Assembly: GCA_018396865.1 (NCBI GenBank)
Contig: JAGTRB010000008.1
Span: forward strand, 1-64,000
From: Candidatus Bathyarchaeota archaeon
GTDB taxonomy: Archaea; Thermoproteota; Bathyarchaeia; TCS64
Direction: 5' to 3'
Length of the DNA stretch: 64,000 nucleotides
Below the pieces are notes generated by a model. That model saw only the letters and a list, made by a program, of their open reading frames with translations. It was not told the origin of the DNA and did not search any database. The position numbers and the translations under genes were made by a program. Shown in pieces: positions 43,754 to 51,908 of the stretch (positions within the stretch are counted from its first letter, which is position 1; every line of letters starts with the position of its first letter).

Positions 43754-45274
43754 TCAGCCTATCACTGCCCCTATGTAGTTCTCGATACCCTCCACTAGGG
43801 CTCTAGAGGCTTCATTTGCGTACCTCAAGGCGGGCTCAGGCCATACTCCTAGAAGGATGATGAGCACAGCCATGAACATGGTGACCGATACCATCAGGGG
43901 TGGTGCCTCCTTGACCTTCAACCCAGCCCCAGGCTTAGATATAAGGGCCTTCATCACCCTGAGGTAGTAGGCCATGCTGAAGGCGCTATTGAGGACGCCT
44001 GCCACAGCCAACCATGACGCCCCAACGAGAATGGCCGAGTTGAAGAGGATGAACTTGCTTACGAAACCATTTGTGGAGGGTACGCCTCCAAGGCCGAGCA
44101 GGGAGATGAAGAGGGTCAGGGTTGAGAGAGGCATCATCCTCCCCACCCCTCTGAGATCCTCTATATCCCTCGTCTCAGCCTCATGGACTATGGAGCCAGA
44201 GGCTAGGAATGCCAGGCCCTTCATCAGGGAGTGGTTGAAGACATGAAGGAAGGTCCCCATAACCCCATAGGATGTCCCTGATGCCACTCCTATGAGCATG
44301 TAACCCATCTGGGCTATGCTGGAGTAGGCCAGTAGCCTCTTTATATCCCTCTGGAGGAGGGCCCAGATGTTGGCCATAGTCATAGTCAATACGGCGAGGG
44401 CTGAGAGGGGTATATGGAAGAATTCCGGGGTGAAGATGAGGTATAACACCCTAGTCAGCCCGTATAGGCCCGTCTCAATGACGATCCCTGAGAGCATCGC
44501 GCTTATAGGGCTGGGGGCCTCTGGATGGGCATCTGGTAGCCAAGTATGGAGGGGAACAATGGCCGATTTAACCCCGAAGCCCACTATCAGGCAACTGAAA
44601 AGGATCATCAGCCAGGGTGTTGGTGGAGACCCCCTTAGGCCTAGGGAGAGCTGGGCGAAGTTCAGGGTTCCGGTCATCCCGTAGATGAAGGACATGCTCA
44701 GGAGTAGGAAGGCGCCTGCAGAGGCGCTCATGAGTAGGTATTTGAAGCCCGCCTCTATAGGGGCCCACCTCTCCTTCATGAAGGCAACCAGGACATAGCT
44801 TGACAGGCTCATCATCTCCCAGAAGACGAATAGGGTGAAGAAGTCCCCAGCCATCGCGACACCAGTCATCCCCGCCATCATGAAGAGGAGGAGCGTGTAA
44901 TACTCGTTAAGGCGGCCTATCCGTTCCATGTAGCTGAAGGAGTATATGGCGACCAGTAGTCCTAGGAAGGCCACACTCCAGACCATGAATAGGCTTAGGG
45001 CATCAACCTCGAAGCAGCTCCCTAAGAGTGGTGTCGGGCCCCAAGGGGTTATAAGGAGAATCCCATCAGGCTTGGCTCCGAGCTGCTGGAGGAGGGGATA
45101 GACGGATATTAGGGCTAGGGATGAGACTAGGACTACCCATATCTCCCTCAGCCTCCTCGCTCCCAGCCTCTCCCCCAAGAGGCCTAGGAATGGAGTGGCC
45201 AAAGCTCCGATGAGGAGAGTGAATAATGGAGCTGGAAGCTGTATTGCTTGGTTTAATGGCCATTCCGCTACCAT
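43754..45274 (-). CDS. nuoN: Complex I antiporter-like subunit NuoN
   Basis: A 506-residue membrane subunit. LFVFWEMMSLSSYVLVAFMK and IEAGFKYLLMSASAGAFLLL are typical of NuoN/MrpD-type subunits. GFGVKSAIVPLHTWLPDAHP holds the helix-7 Lys and GFVSKFILFN the helix-12 Lys. At helix 8 the usual Lys is Glu (IVIETGLYGLTR). Its start overlaps the nuoK stop by 7 bases. It might instead be called NuoM by gene order; motifs favour NuoN. Confidence 0.85.
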   Translation of the reverse strand: MVAEWPLNQAIQLPAPLFTLLIGALATPFLGLLGERLGARRLREIWVVLVSSLALISVYPLLQQLGAKPDGILLITPWGPTPLLGSCFEVDALSLFMVWSVAFLGLLVAIYSFSYMERIGRLNEYYTLLLFMMAGMTGVAMAGDFFTLFVFWEMMSLSSYVLVAFMKERWAPIEAGFKYLLMSASAGAFLLLSMSFIYGMTGTLNFAQLSLGLRGSPPTPWLMILFSCLIVGFGVKSAIVPLHTWLPDAHPEAPSPISAMLSGIVIETGLYGLTRVLYLIFTPEFFHIPLSALAVLTMTMANIWALLQRDIKRLLAYSSIAQMGYMLIGVASGTSYGVMGTFLHVFNHSLMKGLAFLASGSIVHEAETRDIEDLRGVGRMMPLSTLTLFISLLGLGGVPSTNGFVSKFILFNSAILVGASWLAVAGVLNSAFSMAYYLRVMKALISKPGAGLKVKEAPPLMVSVTMFMAVLIILLGVWPEPALRYANEASRALVEGIENYIGAVIG

Positions 45275-45579
45275 CTTAACCGCCTCAGCCTCCTCACATC
45301 GACTGTTCTATAATGCCTGTAGACATTCAGGGTCATGGCCAACCCAACAGCTATGACAGCCCCATCTAGGACTATGGCCATCATGACAACAGACTGGGCC
45401 AAGGGATCCACGAAGCCCTCGACCTGGGCTGAGAGGGCTATGAAGTTCAGGTTGGCAGCGTTAAAAAGGATCTCTATACCCATCAATAGGCGTATCATAT
45501 CCCTCCTCATCATCATGCATCCCAGGCCTATGGCCATAAGCAGGACAGTTGACACGATGAATGGCTGATATGGGATCAT
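45268..45579 (-). CDS. nuoK: Complex I subunit NuoK
   Basis: A 103-residue protein with three membrane helices. LLMGIEILFNAANLNFIAL contains the conserved intramembrane Glu, and VMMAIVLDGAVIAVGLAMTL the third helix (Asp instead of the usual first Glu of AIVLxAAE). The ATG at 45579 overlaps the preceding stop (ATGA), which favours it over a longer frame reaching back to 45681. Confidence 0.9.
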   Translation of the reverse strand: MIPYQPFIVSTVLLMAIGLGCMMMRRDMIRLLMGIEILFNAANLNFIALSAQVEGFVDPLAQSVVMMAIVLDGAVIAVGLAMTLNVYRHYRTVDVRRLRRLRW

Positions 45580-45872
45580 GGCCCCCCTGCCTCCTCGGGC
45601 TTCAGAAGGGCTAGGCAGCAGATTATGGCCACGACTATGACGAAGGCTTGCATGGTCACATCGAGGGCCCTGTTCTCCCATAAGAACCTGCTGACCCCTT
45701 GGGATATACCCTCGAATGGTTGGATTGGTATTAGGCGCCTAGAGACGATCCCAAGAGCGTATCTGAGGGTTGGGAAGGGCTCTGCTAGGATAAGCGTAGA
45801 GAAGAGGTAAATTATGCAGAGCACTATAACGGCCGCTAGGGCTGAGCCTAGATCTAAGCCCTTCCTCCTCAT
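45576..45872 (-). CDS. nuoJ2: Complex I subunit NuoJ, C-terminal half (split)
   Basis: A 98-residue protein with two membrane helices (LGSALAAVIVLCIIYLFSTL, AFVIVVAIICCLALLKPEEA). It lies where the C-terminal part of NuoJ belongs. Together with the 85-residue ORF before it, it restores a NuoJ of normal helix count. A split J subunit is also known from Methanosarcina Fpo. Starts and stops overlap (4 bases) on both sides. Confidence 0.75.
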   Translation of the reverse strand: MRRKGLDLGSALAAVIVLCIIYLFSTLILAEPFPTLRYALGIVSRRLIPIQPFEGISQGVSRFLWENRALDVTMQAFVIVVAIICCLALLKPEEAGGP

Positions 45873-46126
45873 TCCTCAGCCTCCTCGACCTCCATCTCTC
45901 CTCCCCTCGTCAGCATAACCGTGATTATGAAGAAGACGACGATCGCCCCTGCGAAGATGGCGAGCTGGAATAGGGAGGCCATCGGTGCTCCAACTATATA
46001 GTAAATTATTCCTAGCAGTATGTTTGTGCATAGAAGAAAGATCACGCCATAGACTATGTTTGGATCAGAGACTGCGAGTAATGCTGAGAGAACAGTAAGA
46101 GATAACAATATTATTAGCTCTATCAT
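45869..46126 (-). CDS. nuoJ1: Complex I subunit NuoJ, N-terminal half (split)
   Basis: An 85-residue protein with three membrane helices. NIVYGVIFLLCTNILLGIIY and AIFAGAIVVFFIITVMLTRG match the first half of NuoJ, including the AGAIVVFFIITVML pi-bulge segment. It ends with an acidic tail instead of running on. The overlapping next frame supplies the rest. Confidence 0.85.
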   Translation of the reverse strand: MIELIILLSLTVLSALLAVSDPNIVYGVIFLLCTNILLGIIYYIVGAPMASLFQLAIFAGAIVVFFIITVMLTRGGEMEVEEAEE

Positions 46127-46590
46127 AGCTCTTCGACCTTCCTGTACTTCATCTCAGACTCGGTTAAATAGGGCTCTATTCTCCTCTTCAACCTCGGGAC
46201 AACCTCCTTTATATCTGGGACATGGGAGAGCATCTCAGGCGTGTAGATAAGCCTCCCTCTCTCCATGCTTGAGAACTCGACAAGATCTGTAAACTCTAAG
46301 GCCTTTGTTGGGCAGAACTCCACGCAGAACCCGCAGAGGCTGCATGTGCCGTAATCTATCCTAGGATACTTTCCTTCCCTCCCCTCCGCCTCCACTAGGA
46401 GGATGGAGCTGCAGGGGCAGATCCTGGCGCAGGTTCCGCAATGGATGCATCGATCCAGGTGGAGCTTGTGGCGCCCCCTAAACCTGGGGGAGAAGACGAG
46501 CCTCTCATCCGGATATGCAACAGTCTGGGATTTCCTTAGGACCTTAGGGGCGACGACCATAAAGGGCTTGAGGATCTTCGCAAGGCTCAA
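46123..46590 (-). CDS. nuoI: Complex I subunit NuoI
   Basis: A 155-residue peripheral subunit with two [4Fe-4S] sites: C48, C51, C54, C58 and C83, C86, C89, C93 (RCIHCGTCARICPC; TCSLCGFCVEFCPT). It passes electrons to the N2 cluster of NuoB. RGRHKLHLDRC is the usual lead-in. It is the entry point for electrons here, since NuoE, F and G are missing. Overlaps nuoJ1 by 4 bases. Confidence 0.95.
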   Translation of the reverse strand: MSLAKILKPFMVVAPKVLRKSQTVAYPDERLVFSPRFRGRHKLHLDRCIHCGTCARICPCSSILLVEAEGREGKYPRIDYGTCSLCGFCVEFCPTKALEFTDLVEFSSMERGRLIYTPEMLSHVPDIKEVVPRLKRRIEPYLTESEMKYRKVEEL

Positions 46591-47718
46591 CTAGAATATC
46601 CCCCCCAGTTTTAAGGCTAGCGTTATGAAGAGGTTTAAGATGGATAGGGGCATTAGGTAGTACCAGCCCAGCCGGAGTAGCTGGTCCATCCTAAACCTCG
46701 GGAAGACCCCCCTTATCAATATGACTATGGGGACTAGGATTGCTAGCTTAAATAAAATCCAGAAGATGTGGCTGTATAGGGGGAGGCCGAATATATTTGG
46801 GCCGTTATACCCTCCAAGGTAGAGGGTTATGAAGAGGAGGGCCCAGGCCAGGAAGCTCACATACTCAGCCATCATGGTGAATCCGAAGAGGATCCCACTG
46901 AACTCGGTCCTCCATCCCAGGACGAGCTCGACCTCCGCCGTGGGAATATCAAATGGGGTCCTCTCCGCCTCAATTATCAGCCCCAAGAAGAATATTATGA
47001 AGCCTATGAACTGTGGAACTGAAAACCAAATGGTTGACTGGGCCTCAACTATCCTCACCAGATCGAAGCTCCCAGCCATGATGGCGACAGCGGCGGCGCA
47101 TAAGACCAAAGGTATCTCAGCCGAGATGTAGAGGAAGGCGGTCCTGAGGCTCCCTATAATAGTGTACTTATTATTGGCGGCCCATCCGGCGAACACGGGG
47201 ATCAGGGGTGAGAAACCGGCTATCGCAAAGAACATGGGCAGGCTTAGGCCTCCAGCCCTGAATAGGACCCAGTCTAGGTCGAAGGGAATTAGGGTGATCG
47301 CAAGGGCTGGGATGGTCGGCAGGATGACGGGCATAGACACGAAGAGGGCCCTATGAGCATCTTTAGGAATTACTATCTCCTTGAGGAAGAGCTTCAAGAA
47401 GTCCGCGATGAGCTGGAGAACCCCTGATCTCCCCCCACAGTAGTAGGGGCCGACCCTTAGCATCGCCCTCGCGAGGAACTTCCTCTCAAACCATACGACA
47501 ATGATGGCGAAGAGGAGGATGAAAGCTAGGCCAGGGATAACGATGATCTGGGTCAGGGGCTTCAGGTTGAACAAGACCAACCTCAATAACAAGCTGGGCG
47601 ATTCAAGTATCATCCCCGAGATGATGTCAAGGATGTCGAGAATCGATCCCAGGGAGATCCCTATGAGCTCCTGAATAGAGACTAAGGCCACACCCCACAA
47701 ATAGGTAGATGTGATCAT
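46591..47718 (-). CDS. nuoH: Complex I subunit NuoH
   Basis: A 375-residue membrane subunit that forms part of the quinone chamber. ERKFLARAMLRVGPYYCGGR, FLKLFLKEIVIP, AERTPFDIPTAEVELVLGW and FRMDQLLRLGWYYLMPL are hallmark motifs. I chose the ATG at 47718, which follows GGGAGGTTGAG. A longer in-frame ATG at 47757 lies inside nuoD. The ion-path acidic residues of the cytosolic loops are present. Confidence 0.94.
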   Translation of the reverse strand: MITSTYLWGVALVSIQELIGISLGSILDILDIISGMILESPSLLLRLVLFNLKPLTQIIVIPGLAFILLFAIIVVWFERKFLARAMLRVGPYYCGGRSGVLQLIADFLKLFLKEIVIPKDAHRALFVSMPVILPTIPALAITLIPFDLDWVLFRAGGLSLPMFFAIAGFSPLIPVFAGWAANNKYTIIGSLRTAFLYISAEIPLVLCAAAVAIMAGSFDLVRIVEAQSTIWFSVPQFIGFIIFFLGLIIEAERTPFDIPTAEVELVLGWRTEFSGILFGFTMMAEYVSFLAWALLFITLYLGGYNGPNIFGLPLYSHIFWILFKLAILVPIVILIRGVFPRFRMDQLLRLGWYYLMPLSILNLFITLALKLGGIF

Positions 47719-47732
47719 CTCAACCTCCCTCT

Positions 47733-48848
47733 TCACCTGTCGCAGTCGAGATACCATGGATCTATGGAATTTATTACCACTGGGACATCGGCTACTAGAA
47801 TCCTATTAAGCTCCGCCAATCTCTCGAAGACGAACATATTCCTGAGGGATGGGGAGTTTATCTTCACCCTGTAGGGGTTCATGCCACCATCGGTGAACAG
47901 ATGGATCCCCAGCTCTCCCCTCGCGGTCTCGACCCTGCTTAGGAACTCCCCAGGCTTAGGCCTCGGGAAGAGGGGGATCTTAACCCTGACCGGGCCTCCA
48001 GGTATTTCACTTGCTACCTGTTCTATCATATTTAGGCTCTGCTCAATCTCGTGGAACCTAACTTTAAGCCTGGCCATGGCATCCCCATCAGTTTCTGTTA
48101 TCACCTTGAAGTCGAGATCGCCGTAGGCCGCGTAGGGCTCGTCCTTCCTGATATCCATGTCGACTCCAGATCCCCTTAGGACTGGCCCGGTGGCCCCAAG
48201 CCTGATGGCGTCTTCTTTTCTCAGGACGGCGACGCCGACACACCTCATCTCGAAGACCGCGTTCTCCACCATCGCCTCCCAATACTGCTGGAATCTTCCC
48301 CTTAGATAGTTGACCGCCTCCCTCACCTTCTCCTGGAAGCCCTCTGGGAGGTCGTTCATAACCCCGCCGGGGATTATGAAGTTGTAGCTCCACCTAGCCC
48401 CCGTCAGCCTCTCCAATAGGTCTAGGAGGACTTCTCTATCTATGGTTGTCCACAAGAACACGGCTGGGAAGTAGCCCGTGGACTCGGCTTGAAGGCCGAA
48501 GGCGTATAAGTGGCTGTTGATCCTGCACATCTCACAGATCATCGACCTTATCCAGTTGGCCCTCTCTGGGGGCTCTATGCCTAAGGCCTCCTCGACCGCT
48601 AGAACATAGCCCAAACCTATGTTGGCTGTGTCCACCATTGCCATCCTCTCTATGGGGACCAGGCCCTGTAGGAAGGTTCTATTCTCGAGGATCTTCTCTA
48701 TCCCTCTATGTGTGAAGCCCAAGTCTGCGATGAGCCTGTGGACCACCTCCCCGTCGACATCTATGAGGATCCTGGTCTGGCCGCTCATGGGGTGCTGGGG
48801 ACCCCAGCTTATCCTCATTATCTCAGGCTCTAATTGGGGCTCGCTCAA
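47733..48848 (-). CDS. nuoD: Complex I 49-kDa type subunit NuoD
   Basis: A 371-residue subunit of the quinone site. GFTHRGIEKILENRTFLQGL and the C-terminal NSIDPWYLDCDR are typical. The cysteine pairs that bind Ni-Fe in hydrogenases are absent (the RICGIC position reads PIERMAM), so this is a quinone-type, not a hydrogenase-type, subunit. The stop lies past the chosen start of nuoH, giving close packing. Overlaps nuoC by 4 bases. Confidence 0.95.
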   Translation of the reverse strand: MSEPQLEPEIMRISWGPQHPMSGQTRILIDVDGEVVHRLIADLGFTHRGIEKILENRTFLQGLVPIERMAMVDTANIGLGYVLAVEEALGIEPPERANWIRSMICEMCRINSHLYAFGLQAESTGYFPAVFLWTTIDREVLLDLLERLTGARWSYNFIIPGGVMNDLPEGFQEKVREAVNYLRGRFQQYWEAMVENAVFEMRCVGVAVLRKEDAIRLGATGPVLRGSGVDMDIRKDEPYAAYGDLDFKVITETDGDAMARLKVRFHEIEQSLNMIEQVASEIPGGPVRVKIPLFPRPKPGEFLSRVETARGELGIHLFTDGGMNPYRVKINSPSLRNMFVFERLAELNRILVADVPVVINSIDPWYLDCDR

Positions 48849-49315
48849 ACCCTGGCCTCCTCTCCTTTGAAGTCCTTCCTAAGGGGGTATCCTCCCCTCC
48901 AGTCCGGGGGGAGGAGAAGGTGGACTGGGTTTGGATGGCCTTCGAATACGACGCCGAACATCTCCATGGTCTCCCTCTCGTGGAAGTTCATGGCCTCCCA
49001 GACCCTGGTCATAGAGGGGATCTTCGGCTCGTCTCTTGGGAGGTCAACCCTCAGAGTTAGGATGAACCTCTTAGAGGGATTGGTCAGGTAGTAGATCACC
49101 TGAATCTTCCCTTCCTTGGGATAGTCTACGGCTCCGGCGGATATTGGGTGGATGAAGCCATATTCGTTCCTCAATACCTCTGCAAGCCTCTCCAGATGCT
49201 CCCTTCTGGCGAGGATGGAGACCCTTCTGGGCCTTAGAACCCTTGCCTCCTCTACCAGTTCTGGGTGGGCCTTCTTTATGGCCTCCACGAGGGCAATCTC
49301 ATCCCCTTCTCGCAC
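48845..49315 (-). CDS. nuoC: Complex I 30-kDa type subunit NuoC
   Basis: A 156-residue soluble subunit. MNFHERETMEMFGVVFEGHP and HLLLPPDWRGGYPLRKDFKG form the signature. It is separate from NuoD, not fused to it. It overlaps the end of nuoB by 17 bases. Confidence 0.94.
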   Translation of the reverse strand: MREGDEIALVEAIKKAHPELVEEARVLRPRRVSILARREHLERLAEVLRNEYGFIHPISAGAVDYPKEGKIQVIYYLTNPSKRFILTLRVDLPRDEPKIPSMTRVWEAMNFHERETMEMFGVVFEGHPNPVHLLLPPDWRGGYPLRKDFKGEEARV

Positions 49316-49802
49316 CTATCTTGACCTCCCTCTTGATCTTCTCCTGTAAGAGCATCATACCCTGGATTATGGCTTCCGGCCTGGGTGGACAGCCCGGGAT
49401 ATACACATCCACTGGGACTATCTCGTCAGCCCTCACAACCGAGTATGAGTCGTGGAAGGGGCCTTTTCCCGTCGGGCAGGCGCCCACGGAGACGACGTAT
49501 TTCGGCTCCCCCATCTGGTCGTAGAGGTACTTGACCCTCTCCCCCATCTTCCTAGAGATGACGCCGACTATCATTATGCAGTCGCATTGGCGGACGCTGG
49601 CGAAGGGTAGGATACCGAGCCTCTCCATATCGAAGCGGGATCCCGAGACCTGCATGAACTCAGGGCTGCAGCACCCCGTCACAAAGTGTATCGGCCAGAT
49701 TGAGAACTTTCTAGCCCAGCCCGCTATATACTCTACAACATCGTATATGGGTTTAGGTATATAGTACTTATCGAAGATTCGCTCCTTGATCGTCGTCTCC
49801 AA
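49299..49802 (-). CDS. nuoB: Complex I N2-cluster subunit NuoB
   Basis: A 167-residue subunit that carries the N2 [4Fe-4S] cluster next to the quinone. Ligands are C44, C45, C109 and C138 (TGCCSPEF, GACPTGKG, GCPPRPEA). IMIVGVISRKMGERV is typical. Directly follows nuoA (stop and start abut). Confidence 0.96.
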   Translation of the reverse strand: METTIKERIFDKYYIPKPIYDVVEYIAGWARKFSIWPIHFVTGCCSPEFMQVSGSRFDMERLGILPFASVRQCDCIMIVGVISRKMGERVKYLYDQMGEPKYVVSVGACPTGKGPFHDSYSVVRADEIVPVDVYIPGCPPRPEAIIQGMMLLQEKIKREVKIGARRG

Positions 49803-50171
49803 TTACCTCACCGCCTCCCTAAGCTCGTGGAGGAAGTAGCCCACTCCCACAAGGACGATGAGGATGTATAACGATGAGATTGCCATGGCCTCAGGCCTGC
49901 TTGAGATGGACATGGCCGAGGTCAGAATCATCCATGAGAAGGCGTCGAGGGCAAAGAAGACAACAGCGTAGCCGAAGTAGCGGACTGCACCTGTTATCCT
50001 GAAGTCAAGAGCCCTCCCGAAAGGGGTTTGACCACACTCATAAATATTCTCCTTTATGGGATTTGGCTTTATAGGCCCTATCAACCGTGCAATGATGATA
50101 GCGATGGATAAGAAGGCGACAAAGATAGCAGCGAAGAGCCAGAAGGCGATATAATCGCCTAGGTAAATCAT
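49803..50171 (-). CDS. nuoA: Complex I subunit NuoA
   Basis: A 122-residue membrane subunit with three helices and the loop motif IYECGQTPFGRA, whose Cys is the conserved quinone-site residue. ATG at 50171 after GGAAGGGG. First gene of the A-B-C-D-H-I-J1-J2-K-N-L-M-M cluster. Confidence 0.94.
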   Translation of the reverse strand: MIYLGDYIAFWLFAAIFVAFLSIAIIIARLIGPIKPNPIKENIYECGQTPFGRALDFRITGAVRYFGYAVVFFALDAFSWMILTSAMSISSRPEAMAISSLYILIVLVGVGYFLHELREAVR

Positions 50172-50202
50172 CCCCTTCCACTCCCCCTAAGCACAGCCAA
50201 CA

Positions 50203-50212
50203 TATTTATAAA
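50203..50212 (-). promoter_or_regulatory. Probable promoter of the complex I operon
   Basis: TTTATAAATA on the minus strand, 32 bases ahead of the nuoA ATG. It would give a short leader of about 10 bases carrying the GGAAGGGG ribosome site. Confidence 0.55.
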
Positions 50213-50610
50213 ATTTTCACCCCTAAGATCAAGGGAACTGGCTTTTTAGAAGAATTACCTGTATATTTTACAGAAGTTCGATATATAGCTATCGAGAGGA
50301 TGTTTTAGATAATCCCCAGATGGCGGGTTGAAGGGTGGAAGGCTCAGTTTAACAGAGACTAAAGTGGACCCTTTAATACTTCTTATATGGTGGATAATTG
50401 AGTAGGGGGCCAACGCTCCTAATGAACCTGAGTATATCAACTCTTTCAGCTTATGATCGGATCATAAAACTGATGTCCGATAAAACATAACATTATGAGT
50501 TTAATATATTATAAATATCGATTTATGAAATCCGTAATGTGTTATATTATTAAATTTGATTTAAATCATATGTAAATGTTCTATATTTAGAATAGATGTT
50601 AAAGTATTAC
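50213..50610. other. Non-coding gap between tatC and the complex I promoter, with a perfect palindrome
   Basis: About 400 bases with no convincing gene. At 50451-50467 there is a 17-base inverted repeat with 8-base arms and one central base (TTATGATC-G-GATCATAA), which looks like an operator for a dimeric regulator. It lies about 240 bases upstream of the nuo promoter. The part nearest tatC is very AT-rich. Confidence 0.4.
50451..50467. repeat. Perfect 17-base palindrome, possible operator
   Basis: TTATGATC-G-GATCATAA. The single-base centre rules out a stable RNA hairpin, so a protein binding site is more likely than a terminator. A chance occurrence cannot be excluded. Confidence 0.4.
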
Positions 50611-51393
50611 TTATTTTTGTTTCACTTTATTTTTTATCCATATTCCGATCAAGATCGAGAGTTCATATAAGAGATAGAAGGGTATTGATATGAGAAGCAT
50701 GCTTAGGGGTGTCGGATCCGGTGTGATGATGGCTGTAACTATTAAAAGGCCGACGAGGATATAACCCCTGTTCTTCCTCAGAATCTCAGGATCAATTACC
50801 TCCATTTTCACTAGAAAGGCTATGAAAAGCGGGAGGGTGAAGAAGAGGCCTGATCCAACGATGCCGATGAAGACCATTTCGAAGAAGTCTTTCATGGCGA
50901 AATGGGGGATTGCCCCGAGGCTGTATACGAACCTCATCAGTGTTTTGAAGGTTATTGGGAGCAGGATTAAGCAGGCGTAGGCGGCTCCTCCGATGAATAG
51001 GATGGAGAATGAGATCATAAATGTTATAAGCGCTCTTCTCTCATGTGATAGGAGGGCGGGACTCAAAAATTTATAGAACTCAAATGCTATAACAGGGGTG
51101 GAGACCAGCGTCCCTAAAGCGATGGCTATTAGAACATATACATAAAATGTATCTACCCAGTTTAGGGCTATAAGGTTAACATCTCTAGGGAGCATCATGT
51201 CTTGAATTATTTCTATTATTAGAGAGAGGAGGGGTTTATAATCTGAGAGGCTTGGATTATTGATGAAATTTAAGTCGGCTGGGAAAAAAGATATCAAAAC
51301 AGAAGAGATGAAAATCGAGAGAAGGGATACTCTCAATCTCCTTGCCAGTTCCTCCAAGTGATCCCATAATGGTAGCTCAGCGTCCTTTGACAT
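50611..51393 (-). CDS. tatC: Twin-arginine translocase subunit TatC
   Basis: A 260-residue protein with six membrane helices. LPLWDHLEELARRLRVSLLS contains the conserved signal-recognition residues, and the loop FYKFLSPALLSHERRALITF the conserved Pro/Glu. It recognises twin-arginine signals such as the one on the dehydrogenase encoded upstream. Long extracellular first loop. 44 bases after tatA. Confidence 0.95.
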   Translation of the reverse strand: MSKDAELPLWDHLEELARRLRVSLLSIFISSVLISFFPADLNFINNPSLSDYKPLLSLIIEIIQDMMLPRDVNLIALNWVDTFYVYVLIAIALGTLVSTPVIAFEFYKFLSPALLSHERRALITFMISFSILFIGGAAYACLILLPITFKTLMRFVYSLGAIPHFAMKDFFEMVFIGIVGSGLFFTLPLFIAFLVKMEVIDPEILRKNRGYILVGLLIVTAIITPDPTPLSMLLISIPFYLLYELSILIGIWIKNKVKQK

Positions 51394-51437
51394 CTAACCA
51401 CCCCGGAGAAATGAGGGGTGAGTTTAATTAATTATTA

Positions 51438-51755
51438 TCACTTCTTCATCTCTTCGGCTTTGGATATATCCAGCATGATCTCCTTTAGGCTTCTACCCTC
51501 GGTCTCGATCCCCAGCTTCTTAGCGGTCTCCAGGATAGCCTTCCTCAGTTCCTCATCTGTCTGCGCTTTCCCCTTTGTCTCTTCCTCGCTCGCCTCCTCA
51601 CTAGCCCCACTCATAGCCTTCTGATACTCTCTTACCGCTCTCCCCAGAGATCTGGCAAGCTCCGGTAGCTTCCTACCTCCGAAGAGAAGAAGGACTATAA
51701 ATAAGATGATGAGGAGCTCCCCGGTGCCAATGCCACCTAGCAATCTATCGCTCAC
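51438..51755 (-). CDS. tatA: Twin-arginine translocase subunit TatA
   Basis: A 105-residue protein: one N-terminal membrane helix (GTGELLIILFIVLLLFGGRK), an amphipathic helix (LPELARSLGRAVREYQKAM) and a charged tail. I prefer the GTG at 51755, because it puts the helix near the N-terminus as TatA requires and a TATA-like TTAAATATC lies just ahead (near 51772-51781). The longer frame from TTG 51812 adds 19 unusual residues. TatA forms the pore that TatC recruits. Confidence 0.88.
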   Translation of the reverse strand: MSDRLLGGIGTGELLIILFIVLLLFGGRKLPELARSLGRAVREYQKAMSGASEEASEEETKGKAQTDEELRKAILETAKKLGIETEGRSLKEIMLDISKAEEMKK

Positions 51756-51908
51756 CTTACTACTCTCTGAGTCGATATTTAAGGCCTGACTATTTAAGGA
51801 TTGCCCCAACAATAAAAAGAAACTTGATAATCACTTCAACCAATCTCTCTGGTTGGTTTAATATATACCAATTTAGCATCAATAGTGTAATATTAAAAAG
51901 ATGGGGGA

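Noticed and set aside
47733-48848. Possibility that the 49-kDa subunit is a NiFe-hydrogenase large subunit
   Set aside because: The N-terminal and C-terminal CxxC pairs that bind Ni-Fe are absent, and the C-terminus has the quinone-type DPWYLDCDR form.
50255-50440. 61-residue frame between nuoA and tatC
   Set aside because: No ribosome site or promoter at the right distance and no recognisable features; it ends in the nuo upstream region.
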